A stretch of 64,000 nt of DNA from a bacterium (GCA_004172935.1 SDZD01000028.1:20255-84254); one strand, 5' to 3'. Positions 18,880-27,841 are shown, numbered from the stretch's first letter. Notes: generated by a model not told the origin, from the letters alone. Program-made: numbers and translations.

Positions 18880-19353
18880 TCAGGAGCGCACGCTTTCCTT
18901 GCGCGGCAGAGCTTTCCACATTTTCAAACTGGTATCGGCATCGTTCCCGCCTTCGAGTTCGACACGGTCCATCAGCGAACGAATCAACAATAATCCCATT
19001 CCTGCTTCGGGCAAATCGGCCTCGTGTTGGGGCGCGGGAGCCATGCTTTTATCGAGCGAGAGTTCGTGTTCCAAACGCCCGCCATCGGTAACAACGATCC
19101 ATAGCCCCTGCGGACGCGGCTCGAAAGCGATGGAAACCATCGGGACTTCGCCACTTTCCCCGACATGCGGCCCATGCTGGATAGCATTATTTATGGCCTC
19201 CGAAACGGCGACCTTAAGGTCTTCGACGGCCTGAATCGAGAATCCTTGCCGCGCCGCGACCCCCGCGACGGTCAGGCGTGCCACGCGCACCCACTCGCTT
19301 TGTGCGGGAATCGAAAGCTCGATACGGGGTGGATGAGCGGGACTACCCGGCAT
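18880..19353 (-). CDS. rsbW: Anti-sigma factor, RsbW/SpoIIAB-type serine kinase
   Basis: A 157-residue GHKL ATPase. Visible motifs are the N-box (KVAVSEAINNAIQHG), the G1-like VTDGGRLE and a G2-like GMGLLLIRSLMD. It would bind the adjacent sigma factor and phosphorylate the STAS protein. The start overlaps the end of the upstream rsbV-like gene by 11 bases, indicating translational coupling. Confidence 0.88.
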   Translation of the reverse strand: MPGSPAHPPRIELSIPAQSEWVRVARLTVAGVAARQGFSIQAVEDLKVAVSEAINNAIQHGPHVGESGEVPMVSIAFEPRPQGLWIVVTDGGRLEHELSLDKSMAPAPQHEADLPEAGMGLLLIRSLMDRVELEGGNDADTSLKMWKALPRKESVRS

Positions 19354-19744
19354 GAGCTTCTCCTGTGGCCGAAGGCGTTTCAGGCGCCGTCACGAGAGGA
19401 GCGGGCAGCAAAGCCGCCAGCGCTGCATCGCGTGAGTCGTAAAAAGGCAGGGCGTTCCACAACCCCGCGATCTGGAACACGCGCTTCACGCGCGGCCTCG
19501 CGCCGAAGAAAGCGATTTGCCCTTCGCTTTCGCGCGTTTTCTTATAGGCCCCCACCAAAGCCCCAATTCCGGTAGAATCGAGAAACGACACGCCACCGAG
19601 ATCAAGAGCAATGCGAGCCGATTGCGCCGCCCCCACTTCTAACAGCGCCTCCTTAAGCAGCGGCGCTGAATGCAAATCAACTTCGCCTTCAACTTCGACT
19701 AAAGTCGCCTCACCCCAGGGTTTGATTCGCCATTTTAATTCCAT
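19343..19744 (-). CDS. rsbV: Anti-anti-sigma factor, STAS domain (RsbV/SpoIIAA type)
   Basis: A 133-residue single STAS domain with the phosphorylatable Ser in FLDSTGIGALV near residue 57. In the partner-switching scheme the unphosphorylated form sequesters the anti-sigma kinase and frees the sigma factor. It is the first gene of a three-gene operon with rsbW and the sigma factor. Confidence 0.9.
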   Translation of the reverse strand: MELKWRIKPWGEATLVEVEGEVDLHSAPLLKEALLEVGAAQSARIALDLGGVSFLDSTGIGALVGAYKKTRESEGQIAFFGARPRVKRVFQIAGLWNALPFYDSRDAALAALLPAPLVTAPETPSATGEAHAG

Positions 19745-19814
19745 CGTGTGTTCCTTGATACCTTCTCAAATTACCATGCCACGCACTGCTGTGCTGTTAC
19801 TGTTTTCCAACTGC

Positions 19815-21158
19815 CTAATTTTCGCCCTTAAAGGAAGTGAAGTCATCGCCCCACCATTCTTCGAGTCGCCGCGCAATCTTCGGTTCCTCGCCCCGATTGG
19901 TCGGCTCGTAAAAAGGCGACCGTTTAAATCCGGGCGGCAAATAATCCTGCGGCACAAACCCACCGAACTCATGCGGGTTCAAATACCCTTCGCCATTGCC
20001 CATCTTCTCCTTCGAGCCACCCAGCGCAGTAGAGCGCAAATGCGGCGGCACGCGCACGCTTTGCCCCTCTTGCGCCGCGCTTCTAGCCCGCTTCATGGCC
20101 TGATATGAGGCATTCGATTTGGGCGCACTCGCCAAAAAGGTAGTCGCCTGAGCCAGCGGGATAGCACATTCGGGCATTCCCACTTTCTCGACAGCTCCCA
20201 GCGCCGCCACAGCGAGTGGCAAAGCGCGCGGCTCGGCGTTGCCGATGTCTTCACTGGCAGCAATCACCAAACGGCGTGCCACGAACATAGGATCTTCACC
20301 GCCATCCAGCATACGCATCATCCAAAACAACGCCGCATCGGGGTCGCTCCCCCGAATCGACTTAATGAACGCTGAAATCGTGTCGTAGTGGTCATCGCCC
20401 GACTTATCGTAAAAAGCGTCTGCCCCCAAAGTCCGCTTCACATCGGCCAGAGTAAGCACCCCATTCTGCGCCAGATCGGCGCTCATCTCAAGCGCCCCCA
20501 GCGACAAACGCGCATCCCCTCGGCTGGCGCGCGCGATCCATTCCAACGCCCCCGCTTCGGGCTTTAACCTCAAATTCCCCAATCCCCGCTCATCGCTCAA
20601 AGCGCTGTTCAGCAAAGCCATCACATCGGCCTCGGAAAGCGGTTCAAATTTCCACATCCGACAACGCGAAAGCAGCGGCCCATTCAGCGAAGCCAACGGG
20701 TTTTCGGTGGTCGCCCCAATCAAAACCAGCGTGCCATCCTCCACATGCGGCAAAAAGGCGTCCTGCTGAGCGCGATTGAAGCGATGAATTTCGTCCACGA
20801 ACAACAGCGTGCGCTTGCCATTACGATGGCGAATTTTCGCCCCTTCGGCAATTTTACGAACATCGGCCACACTGCCCCCAATCGCCGAAAACTCCTCGAA
20901 ATGCGATTTGGAGAGCGTCGCCAACAAACGCGCCAGCGTGGTCTTTCCGGTTCCAGCGGGGCCAAAGAAAATCGACGATGGCAAACGGTCGCGCTCAAGC
21001 GCGCGCCGTAGCGGCGCACTGGGGCCAACCAGATGTGACTGACCTGCGAACTCGTTTAAATTGCGCGGACGCATCCGCGCCGCCAGAGGAAGCAGGGTTT
21101 CGTCGCGCGGCGCGCTCCGCGAGGGAGGGGCGAAATCTTCGTCGGCGAACAAATTCAT
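19815..21158 (-). CDS. rarA: Replication-associated recombination protein A (RarA/MgsA AAA+ ATPase)
   Basis: A 447-residue AAA+ ATPase from the ATG at 21158; an upstream extension starting at 21269 lacks homology-like sequence and is rejected. Seen: MRPRNLNEFAGQSHLVG, Walker A GPAGTGKTT, Walker B LLFVDEIHRF, sensor 1 IGATTENP, and the MgsA C-terminal region (SFIKSIRGSDPDAALFWMMRML). RarA loads at stalled forks and ssDNA ends. It lies directly downstream of the 6S RNA candidate, as in some Firmicutes. Confidence 0.95.
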   Translation of the reverse strand: MNLFADEDFAPPSRSAPRDETLLPLAARMRPRNLNEFAGQSHLVGPSAPLRRALERDRLPSSIFFGPAGTGKTTLARLLATLSKSHFEEFSAIGGSVADVRKIAEGAKIRHRNGKRTLLFVDEIHRFNRAQQDAFLPHVEDGTLVLIGATTENPLASLNGPLLSRCRMWKFEPLSEADVMALLNSALSDERGLGNLRLKPEAGALEWIARASRGDARLSLGALEMSADLAQNGVLTLADVKRTLGADAFYDKSGDDHYDTISAFIKSIRGSDPDAALFWMMRMLDGGEDPMFVARRLVIAASEDIGNAEPRALPLAVAALGAVEKVGMPECAIPLAQATTFLASAPKSNASYQAMKRARSAAQEGQSVRVPPHLRSTALGGSKEKMGNGEGYLNPHEFGGFVPQDYLPPGFKRSPFYEPTNRGEEPKIARRLEEWWGDDFTSFKGEN

Positions 21159-21270
21159 CTTTGACGCAAAGTATGGGTGAGTTGCAAAGTATGGAGCTTT
21201 AAACAAACGAATGGTCAGGCAGCAGGTAGTTGAATTTCCTCTCAGTTCCCCACTCACTCCACACATCATA

Positions 21271-21309
21271 TAAAAACAAAAAAGACGATGTTCAAATGAA
21301 CACCGTCTT
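21271..21309 (-). terminator. Terminator of the 6S-like RNA
   Basis: On the minus strand, AAGACG and GTTCA arms pair with CGTCTT and TGAAC, followed by a T-rich tract (the A-run at 21276-21283 on the plus strand). Confidence 0.75.
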
Positions 21310-21515
21310 GGTATAAGTCAGACTCCGCTACGCCGTGCCTCGTCAAGTTGTTGAACCCGCTAAAAGCAGGTGGGCACCGCCCGGAACTCTCGCGTCGCAA
21401 AAGCTGGGACAAGTCCGCTGCCCGTGAGGGCATACTTTTGCATTCGTCCCTGTTCTAGGTTAGGTTCCCTCAGTGATTGGTGTAGGCTCAAAACTGTCTC
21501 AGACGCCACGCACGC
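21283..21515 (-). ncRNA. ssrS: 6S RNA (SsrS) candidate
   Basis: A stretch of about 230 bases without an ORF reads on the minus strand as a long rod with bulges: GGAAC pairs with GUUCC, GGGAC with GUCCC, GCAAAAG with CUUUUGC, and the 3' half contains the 6S-like segment GGUGCCCACCUG...GGGUUCAACAACUUG. A TATAAC -10 lies at 21523-21528 and an intrinsic terminator at the other end. 6S RNA next to a rarA homologue is known from Bacillus (yrvN). The exact ends are inferred. A different structured RNA cannot be excluded. Confidence 0.62.
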
Positions 21516-21626
21516 GGCAGAGGTTATAGATAAACGGCGCTAACCAATTCGGGTTCCACTTCACCTCACAGCAAATGTCGCCCCTGCTCCGTCAGTTTTT
21601 AAGGTCACTCCTTCACCTCGCTTTCG

Positions 21627-22196
21627 CTAATCCATCGTCCATTTAATCTGTTTCGATGCCGATACCTCTTGTGGCGTCAAAAATTTGACGTGCCCATCGA
21701 GAAAGCAATAGTTCGCTCCATCGAAATGGCGTTGTGTCGGGGAGTTATGGTTCGTGCTGGCATCAGCGGGCAACTTCGTCCACGAACTCCATGTCGAGGC
21801 CGAATCCGGCCCCTCGCCGACCATAATAGTCCACGCGCTGTTCGTCATCTGACCAAAAGAGCGCCGCGCCAGACGACGGTTATAAAAATAGTCGCTGGCG
21901 AATAGCGTCGTCTTTTGCTGCGCTGATGGGCATTGGAACAGCTGTACCGATTTCACATAAGGCTGAAGCACATTGGCCCAACCCGTTAAGGATGTCGGGC
22001 GGGCGGGCGGCATTGTTTCGTCATAGTCACGCACATACTGCATGAACCCAAGCCCGATTTGCTTCAGATTCGACTGACAACTACTCCTGCGATTATTATC
22101 GCGAGCGCGAGCCAGCACAGGCCACAAAAACATGGCAAGAATCAACACGCCTGCGATAACAATCACAGCTTCAATAAGGGTAAATGCGCGTTTCAT
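21627..22196 (-). CDS. Prepilin-like protein with H-X9-DG motif (array member 1, last in operon)
   Basis: 189 residues from MKRAFTLIEAV; a longer start at 22250 would overlap the upstream gene and is rejected. It has an intact type IV prepilin-like site (FTLIE) and a hydrophobic alpha helix, then SSCQSNLKQIGLGFMQY and the C-terminal RHFDGANYCFLDGHVK (H-X9-DG). The class is common in Planctomycetes and Armatimonadota, and function is largely unknown. The start overlaps the preceding gene's stop by 4 bases (ATGA). Confidence 0.85.
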   Translation of the reverse strand: MKRAFTLIEAVIVIAGVLILAMFLWPVLARARDNNRRSSCQSNLKQIGLGFMQYVRDYDETMPPARPTSLTGWANVLQPYVKSVQLFQCPSAQQKTTLFASDYFYNRRLARRSFGQMTNSAWTIMVGEGPDSASTWSSWTKLPADASTNHNSPTQRHFDGANYCFLDGHVKFLTPQEVSASKQIKWTMD

Positions 22197-22756
22197 GGAG
22201 AGAGAGGGTTCCACTGCTGCTGTGGAGGCAATTTTTGGAAACTGTACCACTTCACATGCCCATCAACAAAACCAAAATTGGCCCCATCAAAGTGTCGGCG
22301 TAGCGGCGAAGTGGAAGTAGCTGTCGCAGTGGCGGGTAGCTTTGCCCATGAATTGCCAGTTGGTGCTGCCGCATCCCCATCTCCAGTCATCACAACATCG
22401 ACTGGATTCCTGATTCTCGCAGAGCGCACTCCAGAGAGATTGCGATTATAGAAGTAGTCAATGGTCGCCTCAGAGTAATTGGAAGTGGCCGGACACAAAA
22501 ATATCCGTCGCGATTTCACATAGGATTGCAGCATATCGGCCCAACCCACTGAGGGCGTAAGTTGAGGCACCAAAAATCTTCCGCCATAATCCTGCGTATA
22601 CATGGCAAAGCCCAATCCGATTTGTTTGAGATTGGACGCACAGCGCCCCTTCGAGGGCACATTCCGCCGCGCGAGAACAGGAAAAAGAATCGCGGCAAGC
22701 AGAGCGAGAACGCCTACTAAAATCACCACTTCGAGGAGGGAAAAAGCTCGTTTCAT
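22193..22756 (-). CDS. Prepilin-like protein with H-X9-DG motif (array member 2)
   Basis: 187 residues. The N-terminus KRAFSLLEVVILVG keeps the prepilin glutamate. It has the conserved CASNLKQIGLGFAMY and HFDGANFGFVDGHVK segments. The central YFYNRNLSGVRS block is diverged from the other copies. It is separated by 5 bases from the upstream paralogue and overlaps the next gene by 4. Confidence 0.85.
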   Translation of the reverse strand: MKRAFSLLEVVILVGVLALLAAILFPVLARRNVPSKGRCASNLKQIGLGFAMYTQDYGGRFLVPQLTPSVGWADMLQSYVKSRRIFLCPATSNYSEATIDYFYNRNLSGVRSARIRNPVDVVMTGDGDAAAPTGNSWAKLPATATATSTSPLRRHFDGANFGFVDGHVKWYSFQKLPPQQQWNPLSP

Positions 22757-22761
22757 GATAA

Positions 22762-23343
22762 TTAGCGGAAGGCAAAAGTCGGGCGTGAAGTAGGCGAGGT
22801 TAATGTGGATGAGACGCTGGTAGGACTCAACGCCTTCACATGTCCATCCGCAAAAAGATAGTTCCCCATCCCCAGATGACGTTGGCAGGGAGAATCGGAA
22901 TTGGTGGTGGCATCAGCGGGCAATTGCGCCCATGAATTCCACGTCGGCGCGTTATCGTCGCCATCGCCTCCTAAAACAGTTAATGCAGGCCCAGTCAACT
23001 TATCCATCGTCACACGCGCCAAACGACGATTGTAAAAGTAGTCCGTCGTAAATGCCGTTGGCCCAGCTTGCCCTTGTGGACACTGGAAAATCTGAGTTGA
23101 TTTGAGGTAGGGTTGAAGCAAATCAGCCCACCCCACAGTGGCACCGACACGAGTTGGTGGAAGGCGCTCGTCGTAGTCCTGCACATATTGCAGGACCCCC
23201 AATCCAATCTGCTTAAGGGGCGACATGCAACTTAGCTTATGATTGTCGCGACTACGCGCAAAAATCGGGAAAAGAATCGCAGCGAGAAAGAGGATCACGG
23301 CGACAACAACCAACGCTTCGATGAGGGTAAAAGCACGTTTCAT
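22762..23343 (-). CDS. Prepilin-like protein with H-X9-DG motif (array member 3)
   Basis: 193 residues with an intact KRAFTLIEALVVVA prepilin segment, SCMSPLKQIGLGVLQY (S-P instead of S-N), a TDYFYNRRLARV block and RHLGMGNYLFADGHVK. Positions after the H-X9-DG box end in FAFR, shared with members 4 and 5. Confidence 0.85.
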   Translation of the reverse strand: MKRAFTLIEALVVVAVILFLAAILFPIFARSRDNHKLSCMSPLKQIGLGVLQYVQDYDERLPPTRVGATVGWADLLQPYLKSTQIFQCPQGQAGPTAFTTDYFYNRRLARVTMDKLTGPALTVLGGDGDDNAPTWNSWAQLPADATTNSDSPCQRHLGMGNYLFADGHVKALSPTSVSSTLTSPTSRPTFAFR

Positions 23344-23348
23344 GAGAG

Positions 23349-23939
23349 TCAGCGAAAAGCAAAAGTAAATTTGGAAGAGGGAGATGCAAACGTCGAAGAG
23401 ATAACATCGGGAGCCAACGTCTTCACATGCCCATCGGCGAAACAGTAGTTGGCTTTCTGTTGGTGGCGTTGCGACGGCGAGTTACTGTTCGTCGCAGCAT
23501 CAGTGGGCATTACGTTCCACGAGTTCCACGTCAGCGCATCATCATCCCCATCACCGAACATCACTGTCAATGGCGATTCCAGCACCTGATTCATCGTGAC
23601 GCGCGACAGGCGGCGATTATAGAAATAGTCGGTCGAAAAATTGGCGCTCTTTCCCTGAGCCGATGGGCATTGAAACAGTTGAGTCGATTTCACGTAGGGT
23701 TGAAGCAAATCAGCCCACCCCGTCGAAGTGGTTTGATGAGCTAATGGGTACGTCTCGTTATAATCCTGCAAATATTGCATCATCCCCAAACCAATCTGTT
23801 TGAGGTTCGACATGCAAGAACTTCTTCTGCCACCCCTGGGTTCGTTATATCTGGCGAACACCGGAAACAGAAAAGCGGCGATAAGGGCAATAATGCCCAC
23901 AACAATCAAGGCTTCGAGGAGAGTAAAAGCGCGTTTCAT
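23349..23939 (-). CDS. Prepilin-like protein with H-X9-DG motif (array member 4)
   Basis: 196 residues from MKRAFTLLEALIVVG; the 26-residue longer start has no support. It contains SSCMSNLKQIGLGMMQY, STDYFYNRRLSRV and RHQQKANYCFADGHVK. The gap to member 5 is 5 bases. The tail FTFAFR resembles members 3 and 5, suggesting these copies share a recent ancestor. Confidence 0.85.
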   Translation of the reverse strand: MKRAFTLLEALIVVGIIALIAAFLFPVFARYNEPRGGRRSSCMSNLKQIGLGMMQYLQDYNETYPLAHQTTSTGWADLLQPYVKSTQLFQCPSAQGKSANFSTDYFYNRRLSRVTMNQVLESPLTVMFGDGDDDALTWNSWNVMPTDAATNSNSPSQRHQQKANYCFADGHVKTLAPDVISSTFASPSSKFTFAFR

Positions 23940-23944
23940 GAGAG

Positions 23945-24523
23945 TTAGCGAAAAGCAAAGGTAGGAGTCGAATCTCGTTCGCGAAAAGTGGAGCGGATGC
24001 CCATCGGCGCCAACCATTTCACATGCCCATCGGCGAACACATAATTGGCACCGTCACGATGACGACGAGCAGGAGAGTTTTCGTTCGATAGCCACGACGA
24101 AGGCATCTGTGACACCGAGTTCCACGTCGGCGCGTTGTCGTTGCCTTCGCCAAGAGAAATGGTCTGTTCGGGTGACTTGCATACGCTCATCGCCAAATGC
24201 GCCAGACGGCGATTGTAAAAATAGTCGGTTGTATGCGGCTTGCCCCTGGGCACTGCCGGACACTGAAAATAGAGCGGCGATTTGATGTAAGGTAAAATCG
24301 CATCAGCCCACCCAGTTGTGTCAGTAAGGCGAACAGGTGGAAAAATATTGCCCGCATCTTGAGCATATTGCATCATCCCCAGCCCGACTTGCTCAAGGCG
24401 CACCTGACACGCGCTCCGAGTCGGCGTAACCCGCCGCGAGAACACCGTAGCCCCCAGCGCTGCCACAATCAAAACAATGACGATAAAGATCATAGCTTCA
24501 ATCAAGGCAAAAGCGTGTTTCAT
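23945..24523 (-). CDS. Prepilin-like protein with H-X9-DG motif (array member 5)
   Basis: 192 residues from ATG 24523 (a GTG two codons upstream is possible). KHAFALIEAMIFIV keeps the glutamate but has Ala in place of Thr in the FTLIE motif. CQVRLEQVGLGMMQY is the most diverged form of the central block in the array. RHRDGANYVFADGHVK is intact. Confidence 0.84.
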   Translation of the reverse strand: MKHAFALIEAMIFIVIVLIVAALGATVFSRRVTPTRSACQVRLEQVGLGMMQYAQDAGNIFPPVRLTDTTGWADAILPYIKSPLYFQCPAVPRGKPHTTDYFYNRRLAHLAMSVCKSPEQTISLGEGNDNAPTWNSVSQMPSSWLSNENSPARRHRDGANYVFADGHVKWLAPMGIRSTFRERDSTPTFAFR

Positions 24524-24529
24524 GATCAC

Positions 24530-25117
24530 TTAACGAACGGCGAAGGTCGGGAGAAAATCTTTTTGTGAAAATTTCGTAGTTATTTTGTCCGGCTTCAGCC
24601 ATTTGACATGCCCATCAGCGAAACCATAATTAGCCCCTCCCAGATGCCGCCATGCCGGAGAACTCTCGTCTTTAATCCAGGCCGTGGGCAACTGGGAAAG
24701 CGAAGCCCACGTCGTTGCGTCGTCATCCCCCTCTCCAGTCAAAATTGTTAGCGCCACAGACTCGAATTTTTCCACCGATACACGACCAACACGGCGGTTA
24801 TAAAAATAGTCGCTCGATAGCTCGGCATTATTCGGCGCTGTCGGACATTGAAACATCACTCTCGACTTGACATAGGGCTGCAGCATATCCGCCCATCCGT
24901 TGGTAGCCGACAACTGAACAGCTGGAAACTTCTCCTCGTAATCTTGCACGTATTGCATAAATCCCAGCCCTATCTGCTTAAGGTTCGACTGGCACACAGA
25001 GCGTCTTGCCTGCCCGCGATGATCGGGACGCGAAAGCACGGGGAAAAGAATCGCCGCCAAAATCATGACGATCAAGATAACGACAATAAATTCGACGAGA
25101 GTAAAAGCGCGTCTCAT
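24530..25117 (-). CDS. Prepilin-like protein with H-X9-DG motif (array member 6)
   Basis: 195 residues: RRAFTLVEFIVVIL with the prepilin glutamate, SVCQSNLKQIGLGFMQY, SSDYFYNRRVGRV and RHLGGANYGFADGHVK. It is typical in length and motif order. The next gene in the operon follows after 6 bases. Confidence 0.85.
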   Translation of the reverse strand: MRRAFTLVEFIVVILIVMILAAILFPVLSRPDHRGQARRSVCQSNLKQIGLGFMQYVQDYEEKFPAVQLSATNGWADMLQPYVKSRVMFQCPTAPNNAELSSDYFYNRRVGRVSVEKFESVALTILTGEGDDDATTWASLSQLPTAWIKDESSPAWRHLGGANYGFADGHVKWLKPDKITTKFSQKDFLPTFAVR

Positions 25118-25121
25118 GGTA

Positions 25122-25712
25122 TTAACGAATGGCGAGAGTCACATCACTTCCGACTACAGGAAGTTCCGTCTTGATGTTGGAGGGGCCAATCCGCTTCACA
25201 TGCCCATCAACAAATAAATAATTAGCACGAGTGCCGGCATAATGACGAACCGATGGTGCGGGGTAAGCGACCATCCAGGCGGCAGGTAACTGCGTTATCG
25301 AGTTCCAGTAAGGTGAATCATCGGCGCCATCCCCACCCAAAATCGTCACTTGCGGCTCCAGAATTTTCTCTACGCTCACACGGGAAAGATGCCGATTATA
25401 AAAATAGTCCGTCGATAACTTCACAGCATGGCGAGGCCCCGAAGGGCACTGAAAAACCGCCGCCGATTTGAGATACGGCTTAAGCACATGCCCCCACCCC
25501 TTTATGGCTCCGACACGAGCGGGTGGAAATCTCTCGCTATTGTCCTGCACATACTGCAAGAATCCCAGCCCAATCTGCTTCAGGTTCGATTGGCACATTC
25601 CTCCTCGATCATCGCAGATAGTCCTATTGAAAACAGGAAGCACAATCGCCGCCGAAACCCCGACAGTCGCCACAACGACGATAAGTTCGATAAGAGTAAA
25701 AGCACGCCTCAT
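25122..25712 (-). CDS. Prepilin-like protein, H-X11-DG variant (array member 7)
   Basis: 196 residues with RRAFTLIELIVVVA, GMCQSNLKQIGLGFLQY and STDYFYNRHLSRV. The C-terminal box reads RHYAGTRANYLFVDGHVK, so 11 rather than 9 residues separate His and DG, a small insertion unique in the array. This is the promoter-proximal-most copy with a canonical FTLIE site. Confidence 0.84.
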   Translation of the reverse strand: MRRAFTLIELIVVVATVGVSAAIVLPVFNRTICDDRGGMCQSNLKQIGLGFLQYVQDNSERFPPARVGAIKGWGHVLKPYLKSAAVFQCPSGPRHAVKLSTDYFYNRHLSRVSVEKILEPQVTILGGDGADDSPYWNSITQLPAAWMVAYPAPSVRHYAGTRANYLFVDGHVKRIGPSNIKTELPVVGSDVTLAIR

Positions 25713-26242
25713 GGAATCACCATCCTAAAATCGTCCGTGACCCGCTTGGACTTAAGCCACTTGACATGCCCATCGGCAAAACAATAATTGGCCCCCTCAA
25801 TATGCCGCCATGCTGGAGAGTTCTCGTCTGTGCGCCACGAATCAGGAAAACGCGCCAGCGGCAAACCATCGTTTCCATCACCCAGTAAAATCAACGTTGG
25901 CGGCGAGGCACTCCCCTTCAGCGGCTTCTCTAAAAACCGGGCGTGAAAAAAATAGTCGCTCGCTCCCTTCGGCCCCGATGTTGTAGAACACCGAAAAACC
26001 CTGTCTTCCTTGATATACGGCTTGAGCAGCGCGGGCCAATGGCGAGAAGGTAAATCCCCGCCATTATCAGTCACATATTGTTGAAGCGCCAAACCAATTT
26101 GCTTCAAATTCGACTGGCAGTTAGCACGACGAGCGTTTTCCCGCGCCCCCATAAATTTTGGAATCAATAGGGCGGTTAGAATCAGGAAAATAGCCAGCTG
26201 CCATCTGAATTCCAACCAGGTAAAAGCGCGTCTCCTGTTCAT
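25709..26242 (-). CDS. Short prepilin-like protein (array member 8)
   Basis: 177 residues. RRRAFTWLEFRWQLAIF retains the glutamate, but polar residues (R, W, Q) interrupt the hydrophobic helix. CQSNLKQIGLALQQYVTDN and RHIEGANYCFADGHVK are intact. The middle loop is shorter than in members 1-7. It overlaps both neighbours by 4 bases. Confidence 0.83.
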   Translation of the reverse strand: MNRRRAFTWLEFRWQLAIFLILTALLIPKFMGARENARRANCQSNLKQIGLALQQYVTDNGGDLPSRHWPALLKPYIKEDRVFRCSTTSGPKGASDYFFHARFLEKPLKGSASPPTLILLGDGNDGLPLARFPDSWRTDENSPAWRHIEGANYCFADGHVKWLKSKRVTDDFRMVIP

Positions 26243-26781
26243 CGGCTCACCTCCCTAAAATCGCTCGAAACCTGTTGGGGTTCGAGCCACTTGATACGCC
26301 CATCGGCAAAGCTATAACAGCCCCCACCCATATGTCGCCGCGCCGAAGAATTCTCATCCGTACGCCACGACTCAGGAAATCCTGCCAACGCTCCCCCATC
26401 GCTTCCATCGCCCAATAAAATCGGCGTCGCAGAGGAAGCAAGATTATCGAGCTTATGCAAAGGTTTTTTCAAATAACGCGCGTTGAAAAAATAGTCGCTC
26501 GTCCCCTGCTCTCCCGACTTTGAAGGGCAACGAAATACCCTGTCGTTCTTGATGTAGGGCTTAAGCGAAGCATCCCAATTACGAGCAGGCGAATACCCAT
26601 TGTTATCCGCCACATACATCCACAACGCGACCGAAATATGCTTCAAGTTCGCCTGACACGACGAACGCCGAGCATTATCCCACCCCTTCATAAACACCGG
26701 AATCAAAATCGCCGCGAGGACGAAGATAATCGCAAACGTAATCAGATTGTCGATTACGGTAAAAGCACGTCTCCTTTTCAT
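26239..26781 (-). CDS. Short prepilin-like protein (array member 9)
   Basis: 180 residues from MKRRRAFTVIDNLIT; the longer start at 26829 runs into the upstream gene. The prepilin glutamate is replaced by Asp (TVID). CQANLKHISVALWMY and RHMGGGCYSFADGRIK are recognisable, but the DGHVK tail is changed to DGRIK. Confidence 0.83.
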   Translation of the reverse strand: MKRRRAFTVIDNLITFAIIFVLAAILIPVFMKGWDNARRSSCQANLKHISVALWMYVADNNGYSPARNWDASLKPYIKNDRVFRCPSKSGEQGTSDYFFNARYLKKPLHKLDNLASSATPILLGDGSDGGALAGFPESWRTDENSSARRHMGGGCYSFADGRIKWLEPQQVSSDFREVSR

Positions 26782-27311
26782 GGCATCACCATCCTGAAAG
26801 TGCTCTTCACACGGCTGGCTTTCAGCCATTTGACGTGCCCATCGCCAAACGCATAATTAGCCCCCTCCAAATGCCGCCACGCCGGAGAACTCTCATCCGT
26901 GCGCCAGCCAGTCGGAAAACGAGCCACTGGCGAATCATCGCTCCCATCCCCCAGCAAAATTAGCGATTGAGGCGCAGAAATACCTCCCAGTTCTCTTCTC
27001 AAAAGTCGCGCATTGAAAAAATAGTCCCCTCTGCCTCGCCCGTCATTTTTCACCGGACAGCGAAAAATGTCCTTCTCTTTCGCGTACGGCTTAGTCAGCG
27101 AAACCCAATCGCGCGTTGGCAAAACTCCATCGCTATCCTCTGTGTACTGCCACAGAGCCAGACAAATTTGCTTCAAATTCGACTGACAAGTCGCACGACG
27201 AGCATTGTTCCGAGCACGCGAAAATACCGGAACCAAGATGGCAAATAAAACCACCCACACCGCCAACGTAACGGCATGGTCAATCAAAGTCCCCGCCCGT
27301 CTCCGCTTCAT
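26778..27311 (-). CDS. Short prepilin-like protein (array member 10)
   Basis: 177 residues. RRRAGTLIDHAVTLAVW has both F to G and E to D changes in the prepilin site, followed by a normal hydrophobic helix. CQSNLKQICLALWQY and RHLEGANYAFGDGHVK are present. It overlaps both neighbours by 4 bases. Confidence 0.83.
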   Translation of the reverse strand: MKRRRAGTLIDHAVTLAVWVVLFAILVPVFSRARNNARRATCQSNLKQICLALWQYTEDSDGVLPTRDWVSLTKPYAKEKDIFRCPVKNDGRGRGDYFFNARLLRRELGGISAPQSLILLGDGSDDSPVARFPTGWRTDESSPAWRHLEGANYAFGDGHVKWLKASRVKSTFRMVMP

Positions 27312-27841
27312 TTCCCCACCATCCTAAAATCGCGGTTCACCCTGTTGACCTTCATCCACTTAACATGCCCATCTGCAAAGCCATAATTCGCGCCATCGAG
27401 ATGCCGCCACGCGGGAGATTTTTCATCCGCGCGCCAAGATGATGGCAATTGAGCAAGAGTCGCATTCAGCCCACCATCATCTTGCCCATCGCCGATAAGA
27501 ACGAGCGTCTTAGGCGAAGCAATCGTGACAGTCGCAGCCTCCACGAAACGCGAGTTGAAAAAGTAATCGTTGTTGCCCTTCGTGATAGTCGTTTCAGAAC
27601 ACTGAAACACCATGTCGCTTTTGGCATAAAACACAACCGGAGTCACCCAATCGCGTAGAGGCAACTTCTCATCATAATCCTGACTGTATTGTCGAAGCGC
27701 CAATCCAATTTGCTTCAGATTCGATTGACAGGAAGCCCGTCGCGCGTTGTGAGGCGACCTGTTCACTAGAGGTTGAAAGAGGAACGCGCAGACGGAGAAA
27801 AAGCACAACAGCAGAAGATAAGGGAGGAGGCGTGTTTTCAT
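27308..27841 (-). CDS. Array member 11, prepilin motif lost
   Basis: 177 residues. The N-terminus MKTRLLPYLLLLCFFSVCAF is a plain hydrophobic segment with no F-T-L-I-E, so it would act as a signal peptide or membrane anchor, not as a prepilin. From ARRASCQSNLKQIGLALRQY onward it matches the family, ending in RHLDGANYGFADGHVK. A stretch of about 140 bases is almost identical to member 12. Confidence 0.83.
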   Translation of the reverse strand: MKTRLLPYLLLLCFFSVCAFLFQPLVNRSPHNARRASCQSNLKQIGLALRQYSQDYDEKLPLRDWVTPVVFYAKSDMVFQCSETTITKGNNDYFFNSRFVEAATVTIASPKTLVLIGDGQDDGGLNATLAQLPSSWRADEKSPAWRHLDGANYGFADGHVKWMKVNRVNRDFRMVGK

